From Apostichopus parvimensis (Eukaryota > Echinodermata > Holothuroidea > Aspidochirotida > Stichopodidae), in assembly GCA_000934455.1 (NCBI GenBank), contig KN894185.1, positions 1 to 28,109 of the forward strand: a DNA stretch of 28,109 bases. Reading direction: 5' to 3'. This document shows, piece by piece, positions 8,131 through 19,553 of the stretch. Below the pieces are notes generated by a model, which made no database searches, was not told where the DNA came from, and worked only from the letters and a program-made list of their open reading frames with translations. Within the stretch, counting starts at the first letter, position 1, and every line of letters begins with the position of its first letter. A program made the translations under genes and the position numbers.

Positions 8131-10700
8131 TTAGAAATCAAATCCATAAGGTACGGTTCTGCATTCATCTAAAATGATTCTTTTGTCGTAAACGAATCTG
8201 TAATCTTTTTTCATCGTCTTATTGACGATCTTCCTCCTTTTGACATTAAAGGATAATTTTATGCGTATCAGTGACCGTTACGTTTTTTTCTTTCACCGCC
8301 TTGAACTTCGTGAAGTAATTTGACTCAATTTTTCTTCCCCCGAAAATGCTTCTCAAGGATACAATGGCTCGAAGTTTGTTGGTACTTGTCCAATGCATAT
8401 CGGGGGACAGCTCTAGTTTTAATTGATTCCATTGGTGCCCCTACATTTCTATGTAAACATGACCCGCATAAACATCACGAAAGAATTTTTTTCTCTTTAC
8501 AGTCCGATTGTAGAGCTCCCCAATTGTAAGTTGATGATACGGATGTATTGTGTCCTCGTCGGACATCCGTGCCAGCAACACCCTTGAAATTAAAAATAAA
8601 CATGACCCTCCGTAGCAAACCCATCTACCCAGTACTGCCCCATTTTGTTTTCCCCTTCATGTATATGTTCCTCCTAACATTTTCGTACCGTACCCACTGA
8701 AGCAATGCATAAGAATTTTGCTTTTGTTTTTTATGGTGGAAGACTGCAATTGTATTAGGCATTACACAATTACGTCTAAACACTAAATTACATGCGGAGG
8801 CTATCGTCATGCAATATTTGAAAGGGTCAACGCCTCGCATGTCTTACTTTGTAATTTTCATAAAGAATTCACGAAAAAAATAAACAACAACGTTTCAAAA
8901 TATCAACATCACCGATACAGTATGACACTATTTCCTTTTGAAAGTCAAACGGGAAATTCTTCTGAAGTTCACTTTCGTACCAACGCATAAACTCCTTTCT
9001 CTTTTTAACCGACATAGCATTTGGAATGTAAAAGAAGGCATCGGGCAGAGACACCACATAGTTTTGATTTGCCTCGGTATTAAATAAATGTGGAAAATAG
9101 CCTTTCCTCAACTCATCGACCCCAAACGTTGTAAGGAGAGCAGCTAAAGGCATATGAATAACATCAAGAGAATCGATAAACCGAAGCTTTTGGCTCGACA
9201 GCTCAATTTGCATAATTTTCCCGTAGTAACAATGTTCGGCATCAACCCTAATTTGTAAAGAAAATCCAAAATAAATTACCTGTCAAACCCTTTGAAATGA
9301 TGCGGTATCAAAAGTTGTATTTTCCCTTTTAATAAAATATTTCCCGAATTTGCTTTGAGTATTAGCCCCCAAAAATATAACTTGTTTATCCCCACAAAAA
9401 TCACACAGAGTCTCAAATGTTTCCGCGATACATCCCTCGCAAACCATGTAGGCAACACAAAGGTTTAGCGCATGTGTTCCACTTTCTTGGGTGGTCTCGA
9501 AATCATAAAAAAAACGTACGAGAGAGGAACAGATTTTTTCCAATGCCTTCCTTATGACTTGCATCCTGCTGTACGCCTACAACCACTGCTTTTGTTAATC
9601 TTCATGCACTTGAATAGAACACTTATGATCATCTTTAACATTCAAATGACAAATCTCACAATAATACTCATTACAATTATGCTTGCTATGACCCCCGTCC
9701 CTGGTTTTCCTTAACCTCACTAACCGATCGCAGTGTTTACATTGTCGAAACCGTTCACAAACAGTCATAGAATCACCTTTGCTTTTTTCGTTGATATGAT
9801 TTCTAAAACATTTTTCATTTTGAAATTCGGTCTTGCAATTTCCTACAAAACAAACGTTGCAAGTGCTCCCACATATGTGTCTGAAGCGCTCATCATACAA
9901 CGTGTTGTGATTATGACAATAGTAACCTTTACCGTAAAAAGCTTTTGGTTGAAGTTACAAATGATAGTGTCCGTCGTGAAAGTGGAGACAAATTTGTTTC
10001 CCTGTCGCTAAATCTGAGCCTTTGAAAATCACTTCGGGGGACTGTAAACCGCTAAGTTCTGGAATACCTCACTTTCATTGTGGTTCCCCGCATAATCATG
10101 TAGTTCTTTCGCTAATCGAGCTGTATCCTTCAACTCTTTTTAATTTGACTTAACTTTGGGTGATTTATGTCTTTTATAGCAAGGGCTGTCACTAAAGCTC
10201 GAGCGCAACAAAGTTCATCGTTACCCCGTGGAATGGAAATGATGCATTGTTTACCATGACAAAAATTATCAATCGATCGTCTACCGGTACATTTATACCG
10301 GTTAGACCTACCCCCACCTGAAGGCATTTTCAAATGGATCACATTCAGCCTAAGTTCACTGTCTAGATATAATTCCCGATTGGACTGTGAAACCGTCTAA
10401 ATTTCTGCCATAATTTTCTCCACTGTCACGTCACGACGACTTATCAACGGTAAAGCAACAGGTGTATCTAATTGTTCTGATGTAATAACAATGCGAACCA
10501 TATAGTGAGGTGATATGTTATAACTTAATTCATTACCTAATAAATGATCAAATATTTGACTTAACATTTGGGGGAAATTGATGTCGCTTTGAATTTTTTA
10601 ACATATTTTTCAGTAACTTTATCGATATTATAAAATTCACTTACATCATGATTACTGAAATTCTTAAAGATCTGCTTTATAGGCTCCAATTTTAGCACGT
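8131..10700 (-). pseudogene. Protein-primed DNA polymerase B remnant (Polinton type)
   Basis: In its family this enzyme replicates the element using a terminal protein as primer. Reading along the minus strand, an N-terminal region near 10,130-10,342 contains DELCCARALVTALAI, typical of the family. A cysteine/histidine-rich region is at 9,595-9,900 (for example CKHCDRL and YYCEICHLN). An exonuclease motif FFYDFETT lies in 9,283-9,564, and an exonuclease-domain continuation with IDSLDVIHMPLAAL and GYFPHLFNTE in 8,869-9,213. TIASACNLVFRR follows in 8,625-8,840, and C-terminal KKDYRFVYDKRIIL lies near 8,174-8,215, with the end at 8,131. The gene is broken in many places (ten or so). It converges on the plus-strand genes, as expected for the element. 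Confidence 0.8.
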
Positions 10701-13700
10701 TATAACTAGGAAAGTTTTGTGATTACGTAATCGAGCTGTCACGGTCGCACATCAACCTCAGGCTCGACAATTAGCCTGCATAGCTTCTTAACACCATTAG
10801 GCTCTTTGTATGCACACTGTGTGGAAATATGTTCACTTCTACAGTGTCACCTTTTAGGTGACATACCTTTATTAGAGTTTCTATCAGTCTGCCCGAATGT
10901 TATCCTTCATGGAAAGTGCTAAAAAGCAGTAGGAGAACATCTTTTTTTGATATGTTATCAATCAGGATCTGGAGGTGATGAAAACTTTAGGCTCTTATAT
11001 AGCAAAAAAATCTTCAAGCTCATGTTACCTAAAATTGATAATGCAAGGAATTGTCAACTTGTCAGCTATCCTGTGATGGGTAGCATTAAGCTAGTAAGAA
11101 CTTCTATCTAGACTTAGAGACCAAATTACTTTTTGTGTAAGTCAATGGGGTTTTCAATAGGCGTATGCTACCATGAGAGCCTGAACTTTCGTCACTTGTA
11201 TCACAAATGCATAGTTTTATGACCGGAAAAGTTGACACTTAACAGGAATGGTGTAGCTAAATCATAGGTGTCATTTACGAATAATGAGGAATGGGAAGGG
11301 GCGGGGGGTTTTACTCTTCACCATATTTCAAACTGTTATTACAATAGTGGTCAAGTCTAAGATGACAACCATACCTGCTTTTGAGAGACTATCAACAGGG
11401 GTTTTCAACTGCACTTGTCCTACACTGGGAGAATAAAAACGTGTGCAAATGTGCATTTTAAGGTTCTAATCAGTTGTTTACAATGTTGAAATATCTAATG
11501 CATATAGTATATGGCATGCAAATCATCTCTTTTAATATTCTGTCTTTATAATAAAACACAATTGTGTTGATGAATTTTATTTCATGTTTTTATAGTTCAT
11601 ATTCATTTTCATTCATGTTATGTTAAACATGTTTGTTATCTTGTTTGAACAATAAATTCCTCTTGTTTTCCAACCAAAGATAACCACCGTTTCAGGATTT
11701 AAAGCAATTATTTCAATTATCATTTGACATTATACAGGTGAGAGTTATTGTTACTGTTGACATCAAAGTCTCACTCAACCACCATGATGATTTCCTAGCT
11801 GTGCTTTGACATGTTCTGTTTAGTATTGGAGATATCAAAGGAACAAGTGAGATTGCCCAAACACAATAAACAATCAGGTCCAAACCTACTCAAACAGTGA
11901 TTCTACTCTGCTTGATGAGTACATTTAATAACTCTTCTCCAATTTTAAATTAAAGCTTTTCAAGTTTCTGGACAAATTCAAATACAAAATTTTCTGTTCA
12001 AAAGTGTCTTGATATTTAAACAGTCATTGTCCTAAAAATGTTTAGCCTGCTTGTGTTAAAAAAAAAAAAAACACACACACAAGTGTTTACCCTATGATAT
12101 TACATGCTGTTTGAGTCAATTCTTATGACAAATTTTGACCGAGTAACTTTGATTTTTACTGGGTGTTTTCTTCTATTCTTCTCAATAGTAAATAGTAAGA
12201 AAACAATTATTCGAAAAAAGTAAAAAAAGAGTCAGCGCAAAACACACCGTAATTAATGGAGTACAAACGTCAGAGTATTCTCGATCTTTTCATATGCAAA
12301 GTTAAATTTTGCCCACGTTATAATGTACCCAACTTCCGTGGAGCTTGCTTGTAAACTTGTAAATGAATAATCATTATTGGGGTTGGAGACTATGCATAAC
12401 GCCACATGCACTTTACATAATATCTAGACTGTTAATTATTTGCATGCAGGGTCTACGGAATAAAAATGAAGGGCGCCATCAAACAGTTTAGCAATGGAGT
12501 CGGACGTATTATATGTATCACACCACAATTAGAGTAGTGCACGTCCGCCTCAGAGCTTAACCGTTGTCGGAAAGTAGCCCTAAAGTAAACCACTGTATTG
12601 ATTTTGTTATCACTTTCTCATCACGATTCTCTTTTATGCTTAGATATTAAAAAAGGAAAAAAGATCAACTACTTATGGTCTAAAAATCTAGAGGATTTAA
12701 GGTGATTTAAAGTATTTTAGAAAGTCTTGGGTGAAACAAAAAGATTCCGCAGCGACAGCTGGCAGATGGGTTGGGGAGCACTATAATAAACTTTGGGCTC
12801 TTCTAGCTCAAATTTTAAACAGTCATGATGGCACAAGTTGAATGTGTTGTCATAGCTTAATCCATCCGATATCATATAGTGGTAAGGACACGTCAGTTGA
12901 AAACTGCTATCTATGCGCTATCGGCCTTGGAAACTGACGAGTTTAGAGTGTAAGCCAATGGGAGCAAATAATTGTGGTGTAATACCATCAGACGGTCTAA
13001 ATCTAGACTAGATCAACTGCTTAACGTAACTGTTGTGAAATATGCCGTGAAGGTTAGCAGCCCAAACATTATCATATGAAGCAAGACGTTTCTGATACCA
13101 AAGGGACAGAAGGAAAGATATATAAATATGGCAGTTTTTCATCTGCCAGTTATGTTATTTTTCTTTAAACTTATGTCGCAAACTGTACCTCATTATTACG
13201 GCTTAATAACTCATGAGGCATGTTCACCCATATCAGTTTTTATCACTCTTATATATTCTTCCTTTGTTGTTGAGAAGACAATTGGTGATAAGCATCCTAC
13301 GTTGAGTGACATTATTTGTTCGTTTTAATTACATTTTTTAATAAGCAAAGTGGTCCCATATGCTAGCAGGAAGCAGTTTTATATCAGCTCCCTATCATAT
13401 TTTGTCATATTTTGGTGAAAGAGGGAGCTGGGGTGCTACATAAACATCAGCTCCGATGACCACACGGCAATCACCCTCCTTAATGTATAGCATCCGTCAT
13501 TCGCATCTGGCTCTTCCAAAGATGTAAAGCTCCTGACCTAAATCAGTCAGGGGAAATTTGAATATGTTTATCATCTCAGATTAAATGATAGAATAAATTA
13601 CACAATAGAGCAATTTCCAATATCTTGCAATTTGCTAAATAACACATTATATGGTTGCACGTAATTATCTAGCTTTGATGTGATGATGTTAATCCACATT

Positions 13701-14305
13701 CAAATATGCAAAGAAATAAATGAAAGAGTCTCTGTTTCACTATAAGCCAATGGTATTTATTCAATCACTTCTTACTTTTATTAAGTAAATGTCATGACTT
13801 GGATGTTCTTGTGTTAACCATACTAGTAAAATGCTTTCAACATGTATTATCACAGCAAATCAATAACCACATAAGGCAGCCGTACAAACTTAATAAGTAG
13901 CGGGAAAAGCGGAATTCTCGTAAAGCATGCGACGATTTATTTTTCTGAATATTACGACATTACCAAGTAACGATTCGTGACTTAACCTTTTAATGTATAT
14001 CTATATTCAAACAAAGTGCACTGCTCGTATTCAAAAGTATCTTTCTAGACGGAACCGAATCAGCGTTATCTTTGAAATGGGGAAAAATAGCGAAAAATGG
14101 TTAAGTTACGTCATAAAGAAGTATCCGTACAAGTCTAATCTTGTTTCAGATAATTTCTATAGGAGAAGTAATCGGCATCCGTAGCTTAGTGAGTACACGT
14201 GACTGCACACTTTAATAGAACGTCGCGTCGTTAGAATTTTACTGATTATTTTTTCCCATGCTAGAACAATGATGTTTGGATCACACAATATTTCAGAAAA
14301 GTAAC
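10701..14305. other. Long non-coding stretch upstream of the Ig gene
   Basis: No domain, tRNA or repeat shared with the rest of the window was recognised. Small items are a hairpin at 10,845-10,863 (TGTCACC / GGTGACA around TTTTA) and an A-run followed by (CA)n at about 12,058-12,081. ORFs at 13,128-13,328 and 13,993-14,184 are short and featureless. The promoter of the Ig gene should lie in the last few hundred bases, but I see no clear TATA box there. Confidence 0.55.
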
Positions 14306-14642
14306 ATGGAAGCATCTATCTACGTATTTTTTCAAGTTTTCCTTATCCTTAACATGGCCTATTCTGTAAATCCAGCTGATGTATTAAATTACCGAAAAGC
14401 GGTTAATGGATCTGTTTTGTTTAATGTTTGTCACAATGAGACAGACAACAAAATTGATTGGAAATTTCAAGACAAATTTCTCACTTTTGAAGGTCTACTA
14501 GTGCGTAATCCATTGAGCGAGAGTTTGCACTTACTTCACAATAAGTCATTATACATCCAGCCGATCTCGTTGCTGAATATTGGAAAGTACGAATGCACCA
14601 AGAACCTGAAGACTATGCTAACATATTCCTTAGAAGTGGAAG
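14306..14642 (+). CDS. Ig-superfamily gene, exon 1 (signal peptide and first Ig domain)
   Basis: I start at the ATG at 14,306, because it begins a hydrophobic leader (ASIYVFFQVFLILNMAYS, about residues 3-20) suited to a signal peptide. The first Ig domain follows, roughly residues 25-112. It has the B-strand Cys (C42, in LFNVC), the core Trp (W52, in KIDWKF) and the F-strand G-x-Y-x-C signature (GKYEC, C97). Several N-glycosylation sequons are present (NGS, NET, NKS). The exon ends in codon phase 1 at a donor GTTTGT, the usual phase for Ig-domain exons, and joins in frame to the next exon. The likely product is a cell-surface or secreted recognition or adhesion protein; the ligand is unknown. 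The ORF itself reads on to 14,650 into the intron. Confidence 0.8.
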
Positions 14643-14976
14643 GTTTGTAATAATTTGTGTTGTCACGTATGTCAGTAAGCCACCACATATATCATTCCAA
14701 ATTCATTTGTTTTTCTTTTTTTCTTCCTCCTTTGAGGCAGAAAGGATGATATCGGTTAGGGTTGTCGGTTTAAGTAGCAATTTTTACACTTTAAATGGTG
14801 TACACTTTACAAAATAGGTTAATTCATTATCCGATCAAACATATATAATATATCGTCGAACGGGAAAAACATAATTTTAAATCCTCAAGCATTTCTAAGA
14901 ACTAAACGTTATAATTTCTACTTGTATTTCCTTTAAATATAATCTTTCTTTGAAAATTGTTTCTTGTCACCATCAG

Positions 14977-15306
14977 TTCCACCGACTTTATCTTTGACTG
15001 TAGACGGGCATTCATACTATGATAATGGAGATACGCTTTACATACCTTACAATAAAACCATACCTATATCGTGTTACGCTACTGGTGGCAGACCTGTAGT
15101 TAATCTTTCTATTACGGTGGATAATGAAGAAATATCACCATTAGATAGCAACACTACAACCAATGCAATTTTGAACGGCACCTTTTTTGACACAAGGATA
15201 ATGTTTGCACTGCTAACAGCTGAAGAAACAGGAAATATTTCGTGTTATTGTAGCGGTTTAAGCTACTACTTAGAACAACGGTTGGAAGTGAGCTACTCAA
15301 CTTATG
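14977..15306 (+). CDS. Ig-superfamily gene, exon 2 (second Ig domain)
   Basis: The exon is preceded by a good acceptor (TTTCTTGTCACCATCAG) and followed by a consensus donor GTAAGA. It is 330 bp long with phase-1 introns at both ends, so it is a symmetric, shuffle-ready Ig exon. It opens with VPPTLSLTVDG, a common linker and A-strand of C2-type Ig domains. The B-strand Cys is in IPISCYA and the F-strand Cys in NISCYC, with an extra Cys two residues on. No core Trp is evident, so the fold call depends on the cysteines, length and exon symmetry. It is heavily glycosylated by sequon count (NKT, NLS, NTT, NGT, NIS). It follows exon 1 after a 334-bp intron. A minus-strand ORF here is a shadow. Confidence 0.78.
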
Positions 15307-15779
15307 GTAAGACAATACTATTAAAATCGAGTTTTTATACGTTTCTATCCGAATAACCCATTTCCGATGACACATTTAGCAAAATTGAAACCGGTTTCTT
15401 TTGTATCTTTGGACGTCCTATATTAAGTTTTGTATATATAAGCCGCATTATAATACAAATCGGTAGCTTGTTGAAAGGAAGAGCAATTGAGAGAATTGAA
15501 TAGCAGTTATTTTACCCAAACTCCACGTAGATCGGGAGTTCGTTCTCTATACTATTTCAGACATTTCGTAAGCAATAAAATAAGAACAAATTTACATTTT
15601 GTGAATCGACGACGGTGCATTGTATCGTATTTGTATGCACTTACTTCTATGAGATCTTAAACGAATTTTGATGTAGGAATAATTGTGTGAAATTCAAAGG
15701 ATTTCGCAAAACATTTGGCTCTTTAGTAAACTTGGTTATTGTTTAGGCGTACATTCGTTCTAACTACTGTATTTTCCAG

Positions 15780-15814
15780 TTAATTCCATGATAGTTATTC
15801 TACCTTCAATTTAG
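15780..15814 (+). CDS. Candidate short last exon of the Ig gene
   Basis: A strong acceptor (pyrimidine-rich CTACTGTATTTTCCAG with a CTAAC branch-like word before it) precedes a phase-1-compatible reading that ends VNSMIVILPSI and TAG. Joined to exon 2 in frame, this would finish a two-Ig protein with a short hydrophobic tail and no full membrane span. An AATAAA lies about 200 bp further on (16,019-16,024). The alternative is that exon 2 splices to a membrane exon I have missed, or to the candidate at 16,983. Confidence 0.3.
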
Positions 15815-16023
15815 AAAGTGCATACTGTTATGTGTCTCAGCTATTCTAAGTGCATCCTGTCATTACGTTTCAATTTAAGTACCCCATTTTGGATTATTCC
15901 TGTATCATATTACCATACTGTTGATGCATCATCGTGTACCAATTTCCTATCGGATGCAAACCTTCTACCGCATGGAAACTATAATTAATGACAACACAAA
16001 GGATATTTTTCCTACCCAAATAA

Positions 16024-16063
16024 ATGTTGTTCTTGCTTTTTATCATCTCACATACTTTCCATG
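16024..16063 (+). CDS. Candidate signal-peptide exon of a second Ig-type gene
   Basis: ATG opens a 13-residue hydrophobic leader (MLFLLFIISHTFH), followed exactly by a consensus donor GTAAGA in phase 1, the phase used throughout this locus. It would suit the first exon of a sister gene. Its start overlaps an AATAAA, which is awkward. The reading continues 61 codons beyond the donor without looking protein-like, which favours splicing over a single-exon gene. Confidence 0.3.
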
Positions 16064-16610
16064 GTAAGACGCATTCCGTACAACACGAACTGTCTAAATT
16101 GTGTGGTATACATGGGTATATGGGAACGGGTATCGTTTACCACTCTTTTGGTGATATTTTACGAAAAAAACCTTGTATAAATCTGCAGCTATACAAGTTT
16201 TTGTTGAATCTAAATTTGTTTTTATATCAACAAAAGTCATACAGTTGATTGAATACAGTGTTTTTGTCTGTGATACGACTTTTGTGCTTGGAATGACAAC
16301 TTCGGTTATAGAGAAGTTCATTTGAGAAAAAAATGGTCGTATATAAACAGCTCTTATATGGGCTATAGACTAGAATATTGTTTTTTTTTTGTATCGTTAC
16401 AAAAGTAATGCAGGTTTTTCTAGTAATGTAGTACAAATATAATGTATTTCACAACTTGAACGAAGAAAGTGATTAACATTTTGAAAAGTATATCCTCTTT
16501 GAAAACAAGCTAATATACCTACTACTAGATGATGTTACAATTCAGAGCTATCGTCCTTAATGCCGCGTTAATCAGTGTTTCTATAATCAGTATTTCTTGT
16601 TCATTTAACT

Positions 16611-16928
16611 TTGTAACACGTATGTATGTAGAATTATCATAACGTAGGCTGTAATCATACAACTATATTACCATATATATGTTATTCATCTCTTTCTTTT
16701 AGTGTGTATACTATAATGCGCATATGCTACAGTATGTGCTAGTTTGATATAGTGATGAATGAACAAGGAAATGACATTCAGAAGACCGTTATCAGTTTCC
16801 CATTATTAAGTTCCTCATCATAACATAGCTTTATACACGCAATGGATATATACATGCTACGACTGATTACCGATCTCGTGTTATTAAGGTCTTCGTTAAC
16901 GATACTACTTGTAACACGTATGTATGTA
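16611..16928. repeat. 20-bp exact direct repeat 298 bp apart
   Basis: TTGTAACACGTATGTATGTA occurs at 16,611-16,630 and again at 16,909-16,928. Each lies a short distance upstream of a pyrimidine-rich acceptor-like sequence (TTCTTTTAG near 16,700 and TCTTACTCGCAG near 16,980). This suggests a worn tandem duplication of an intron-exon boundary. Confidence 0.6.
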
Positions 16929-16967
16929 CTATTCTCAACTGTATCTGTCTACTATTCTCAACTGTAT
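16927..16967. repeat. 18-bp tandem duplication with 23-bp period
   Basis: TACTATTCTCAACTGTAT at 16,927-16,944 is repeated exactly at 16,950-16,967, immediately upstream of the acceptor of the candidate exon at 16,983. Confidence 0.85.
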
Positions 16968-16982
16968 TTCTCTTACTCGCAG

Positions 16983-17167
16983 TATTCCTGGAATCAACAC
17001 TGGGCTTAACACTGCGTCATGACAACACCTTAATGCCAGTAGCTATAGGATTTCAGGTAAATCTTGTTTCGACAAAGATATTAAACCTCTTAGGGAATAG
17101 TCAGAATGTCACATTTACCTCGCATTACCTACAGCCATCTACAAACACGGATTTACCGTTTACCTGA
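16983..17167 (+). pseudogene. Candidate Ig-like exon, probably decayed
   Basis: A clean acceptor (GTATTTCTCTTACTCGCAG) leads into a phase-1 reading beginning VFLESTLGLTLRHDNTLMP. This resembles the A to B-strand start of the upstream Ig exon. The frame stays open for 61 codons to TGA at 17,165. A possible donor (CAG then GTAAAT) at 17,056 would give a 74-bp exon instead. The reading lacks the Ig cysteines in the expected places, so it is either a relic of a third Ig exon or a non-Ig tail exon. It could belong with exon 2 of the gene upstream or with the leader at 16,024. Confidence 0.35.
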
Positions 17168-18235
17168 AACCAACTTGATTTCCATGCTTTAAAAACGAAA
17201 GAAGAAACGACGTAACAATTAAATCCTTGATATTTCCTGTTTTCATCAGTTAACCAATTTCACTTTTGATTTAGAATAAGGAAGTATATTGCTTATTGTA
17301 TAGAGCGTATTATAAAGTTCCTTTCTGAATTGTTAAGTTTAACATCGAAATACAACGCATACATTTACTTTCGTTCACCTTTTAATATCGTCAAGGAATT
17401 CCATTTTTAAAGCTTTGTTTAACCTTTTTCCTCTTTAACCTGGTAATATAATCCAAACAGTGCAATAATGAAAGCTGAAAAGGGGTAATAACAGATTCAC
17501 GTGCCATACTACTTTCTGTGTTGCAATTATACAGTTTTATCTGTGCCTTTCGGTTTGTCAAACACGAGTCTCATTTGCTATACATTTAATGAAATTTTTT
17601 ATCCCCTCTTTGATACTTATTTGTTGAATCCGATATGATATAGGGCACTGTTCGTTGTACAATGCTAATCAGTAAATCTTCACCAAAGGATTCACAAAAG
17701 AGAAAAAAATTAACATAAGGAATGCTGTCACTTACCAAACAGTAATGAATTTTAAATTAATGTATAGTTGATGTATAATTCGATATCATATCACAATAGT
17801 TTTTAGCCATGGCTTTTATAACTTGGTTATTAAATTGATCATTATAAAATGAGTAAGACTCATATATAATAACCTATGACCGTAGATATCTTCATGTCAT
17901 GAAAGATAACGTGACGTCATGATTTTATTGTTTCCAAGAAATGCACCTTTCACAGACACTCGCTGGCTAGGTAAGCAATATCCCATCCGTAGAACCCATT
18001 AGATGAGGTGTAATTTCCAGACATTAGGTCAATTCATCAAACTTAATCTATGTAAAGTAAATAATTGATGAGTCATTCATTCAGTATAATAATTAGGCTC
18101 TAAGCTGGATTTTATTTTTGTTATGATATACTGGATGGCCTGACATTGAAACGTAATTGTGATGATGATCCAAGTTGCAAATGTTTCTAGGTTATTTAAA
18201 TATAACCATACAGGTAAGAAAAAAAATAGCCTAAA

Positions 18236-18292
18236 GCGCTTCGAGCAGCGTTGCTGATGAACGTGCTATATAAGTTTTATTTTATTATTATA
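18236..18292 (-). mobile_element. Short insert: inverted fragment of the 7,427-7,874 repeat
   Basis: Read on the minus strand it gives (AAT)n, ACTTATATAGCACGTTCATC, AGCAACGCTGCTCGAAGCGC, matching 7,520-7,582 with few differences. Copy A of the duplicated block has 'tagcctaaa' at 599-607 and continues without it, so it entered copy B after the duplication. It is too short to encode anything. Confidence 0.75.
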
Positions 18293-19491
18293 TGGTAACC
18301 GAAACGTAGCAAGAGGAATATAGTAAAGATACAATGTCTTGATAAAGTAAAAAAACAGTCTCCTAAATAGGCAGCAAGGAAATTTAAAATTATTTCCTTA
18401 ACTTAAAATACTTACAATTCTTATAACAAAATCCTGACTACTAAGGTGTAACAACTCAAAAGAAAACATGCAGTGTCTGGTGAACATGGATATATAAAAT
18501 GGAGGATAAAAAGCGAGAAATGAAGATGTAGCGGGCTGTACAGTGGTATAAAATGAGTTAGTGAAATGTAAGTATGGAAATGAGGTTAGTATCTGTGATT
18601 ATCTTGGCATAAGCTTTTTCCGTTGTCTTATCACTTTGGAATAAATCTATGTTTCTTTAATCTCGTAGAAATCGGGTAAGCCTCCTTCGAAAGACTTGGA
18701 TTTCATCGTTCCAAGAAATTGCCATTGGCCCAGCCGAACGTTTGTTATACACAATGAACGTAAGCTATACAGCCATGTCCCTACGAGCTTCCAGGATTAA
18801 CAACATGCTTAACAGCTGAGCTTCTTAAACTGATTTGGGTGTGACAGTTTCACGTCAGCGAAGGGCTAATGGTATCGTATATCTGTTGTAGGAACTGAAT
18901 AATGTTCAAGACATTTGAACGTTTAGGTCTAGATTAAATCAAAGGGTATCTGTTTAGTCATTTTCAAATAAAAATACACCGTAACCATCACATTCATTTG
19001 GCATAAATATGATATAAATCATAGGTATTGTTCTGCTATCTTGTTCCTTTGAGTAATGTTTAGTTATTCAGCTTTTGTTCTACGATCGAAGAAACTCTTT
19101 CGCAATTCAATTGTTGTACTACTGGAGGCAAGATTGTGATATTATGGTATCACGAAGGAACGCGTGTCTTGGGTTTATAATCCCTAGTACAACTGGTGGA
19201 AGTTTGCGTTATAAATTGTTTCTACTAACTAAGGAGGACATGCGTTATTAATATGTGTACTTATTAGGGTGTCTAGGTCTAAGGTCCAGTACAAACATAC
19301 ATATGTTATAGCGGTAGATGCTAGAGGTCTATCGTAAATATACATAACTCGTGACATCCTGATGTGATTTTACATCCATTCTTCATTCATCTGTACAAAT
19401 TATACAATAAGATAAACAACCGGAAAACTGACTTTGGAATCAAAATCAATAATAGAGAGTAAATAAATCAATAGCTAGAACATAATTCTAG

Positions 19492-19553
19492 CCAGTGATC
19501 TATATTGGTAGAGCTCTGGGCTGGTAATCTAGAGATGTACATCATTCATCCCA
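19492..19553 (+). pseudogene. tRNA-Thr-like relic, copy B
   Basis: This is the counterpart of 3,981-4,050. It has the same D-arm-like TTGGTAGAGC. The anticodon loop is CTGGTAA (anticodon GGT, also Thr), and the anticodon stem is weaker than in copy A. The T-arm is worn (ACATCATTCATCCC where GTTCGATTCC would be expected). Not functional. Confidence 0.5.

Larger units (their letters stand above)
5789..10700. mobile_element. Polinton/adintovirus-type element, fossil
   Basis: The plus strand carries, in order, a packaging ATPase, a core-protein-X-like gene and a conserved gene typical of this family. The minus strand carries a converging protein-primed DNA polymerase B. That gene set is characteristic of Polinton/Maverick elements and their adintovirus relatives. 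Integrase, protease, hexon and penton genes are not recognised. I could not identify terminal inverted repeats or a target-site duplication, so the ends given are those of the recognisable genes. The element is broken in many places, probably fifteen or more, and is interrupted by a repeat at 7,427-7,874. It is a moderately old fossil: protein motifs are still readable, but no gene looks whole. Confidence 0.8.

Noticed and set aside
10845-10863. 7-bp-stem hairpin as a terminator or element end
   Set aside because: It is a short stem in AT-rich DNA with no partner structure at the other end of the Polinton fossil, so chance is likely.
13128-13328. 66-codon plus-strand ORF with a hydrophobic start
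   Set aside because: Short and isolated, with no splice sites placing it in a gene and no domain. The hydrophobic start comes from T-rich DNA.
13993-14184. 63-codon ORF just upstream of the Ig gene
   Set aside because: Composition is not protein-like, and it does not join the Ig exon in frame.
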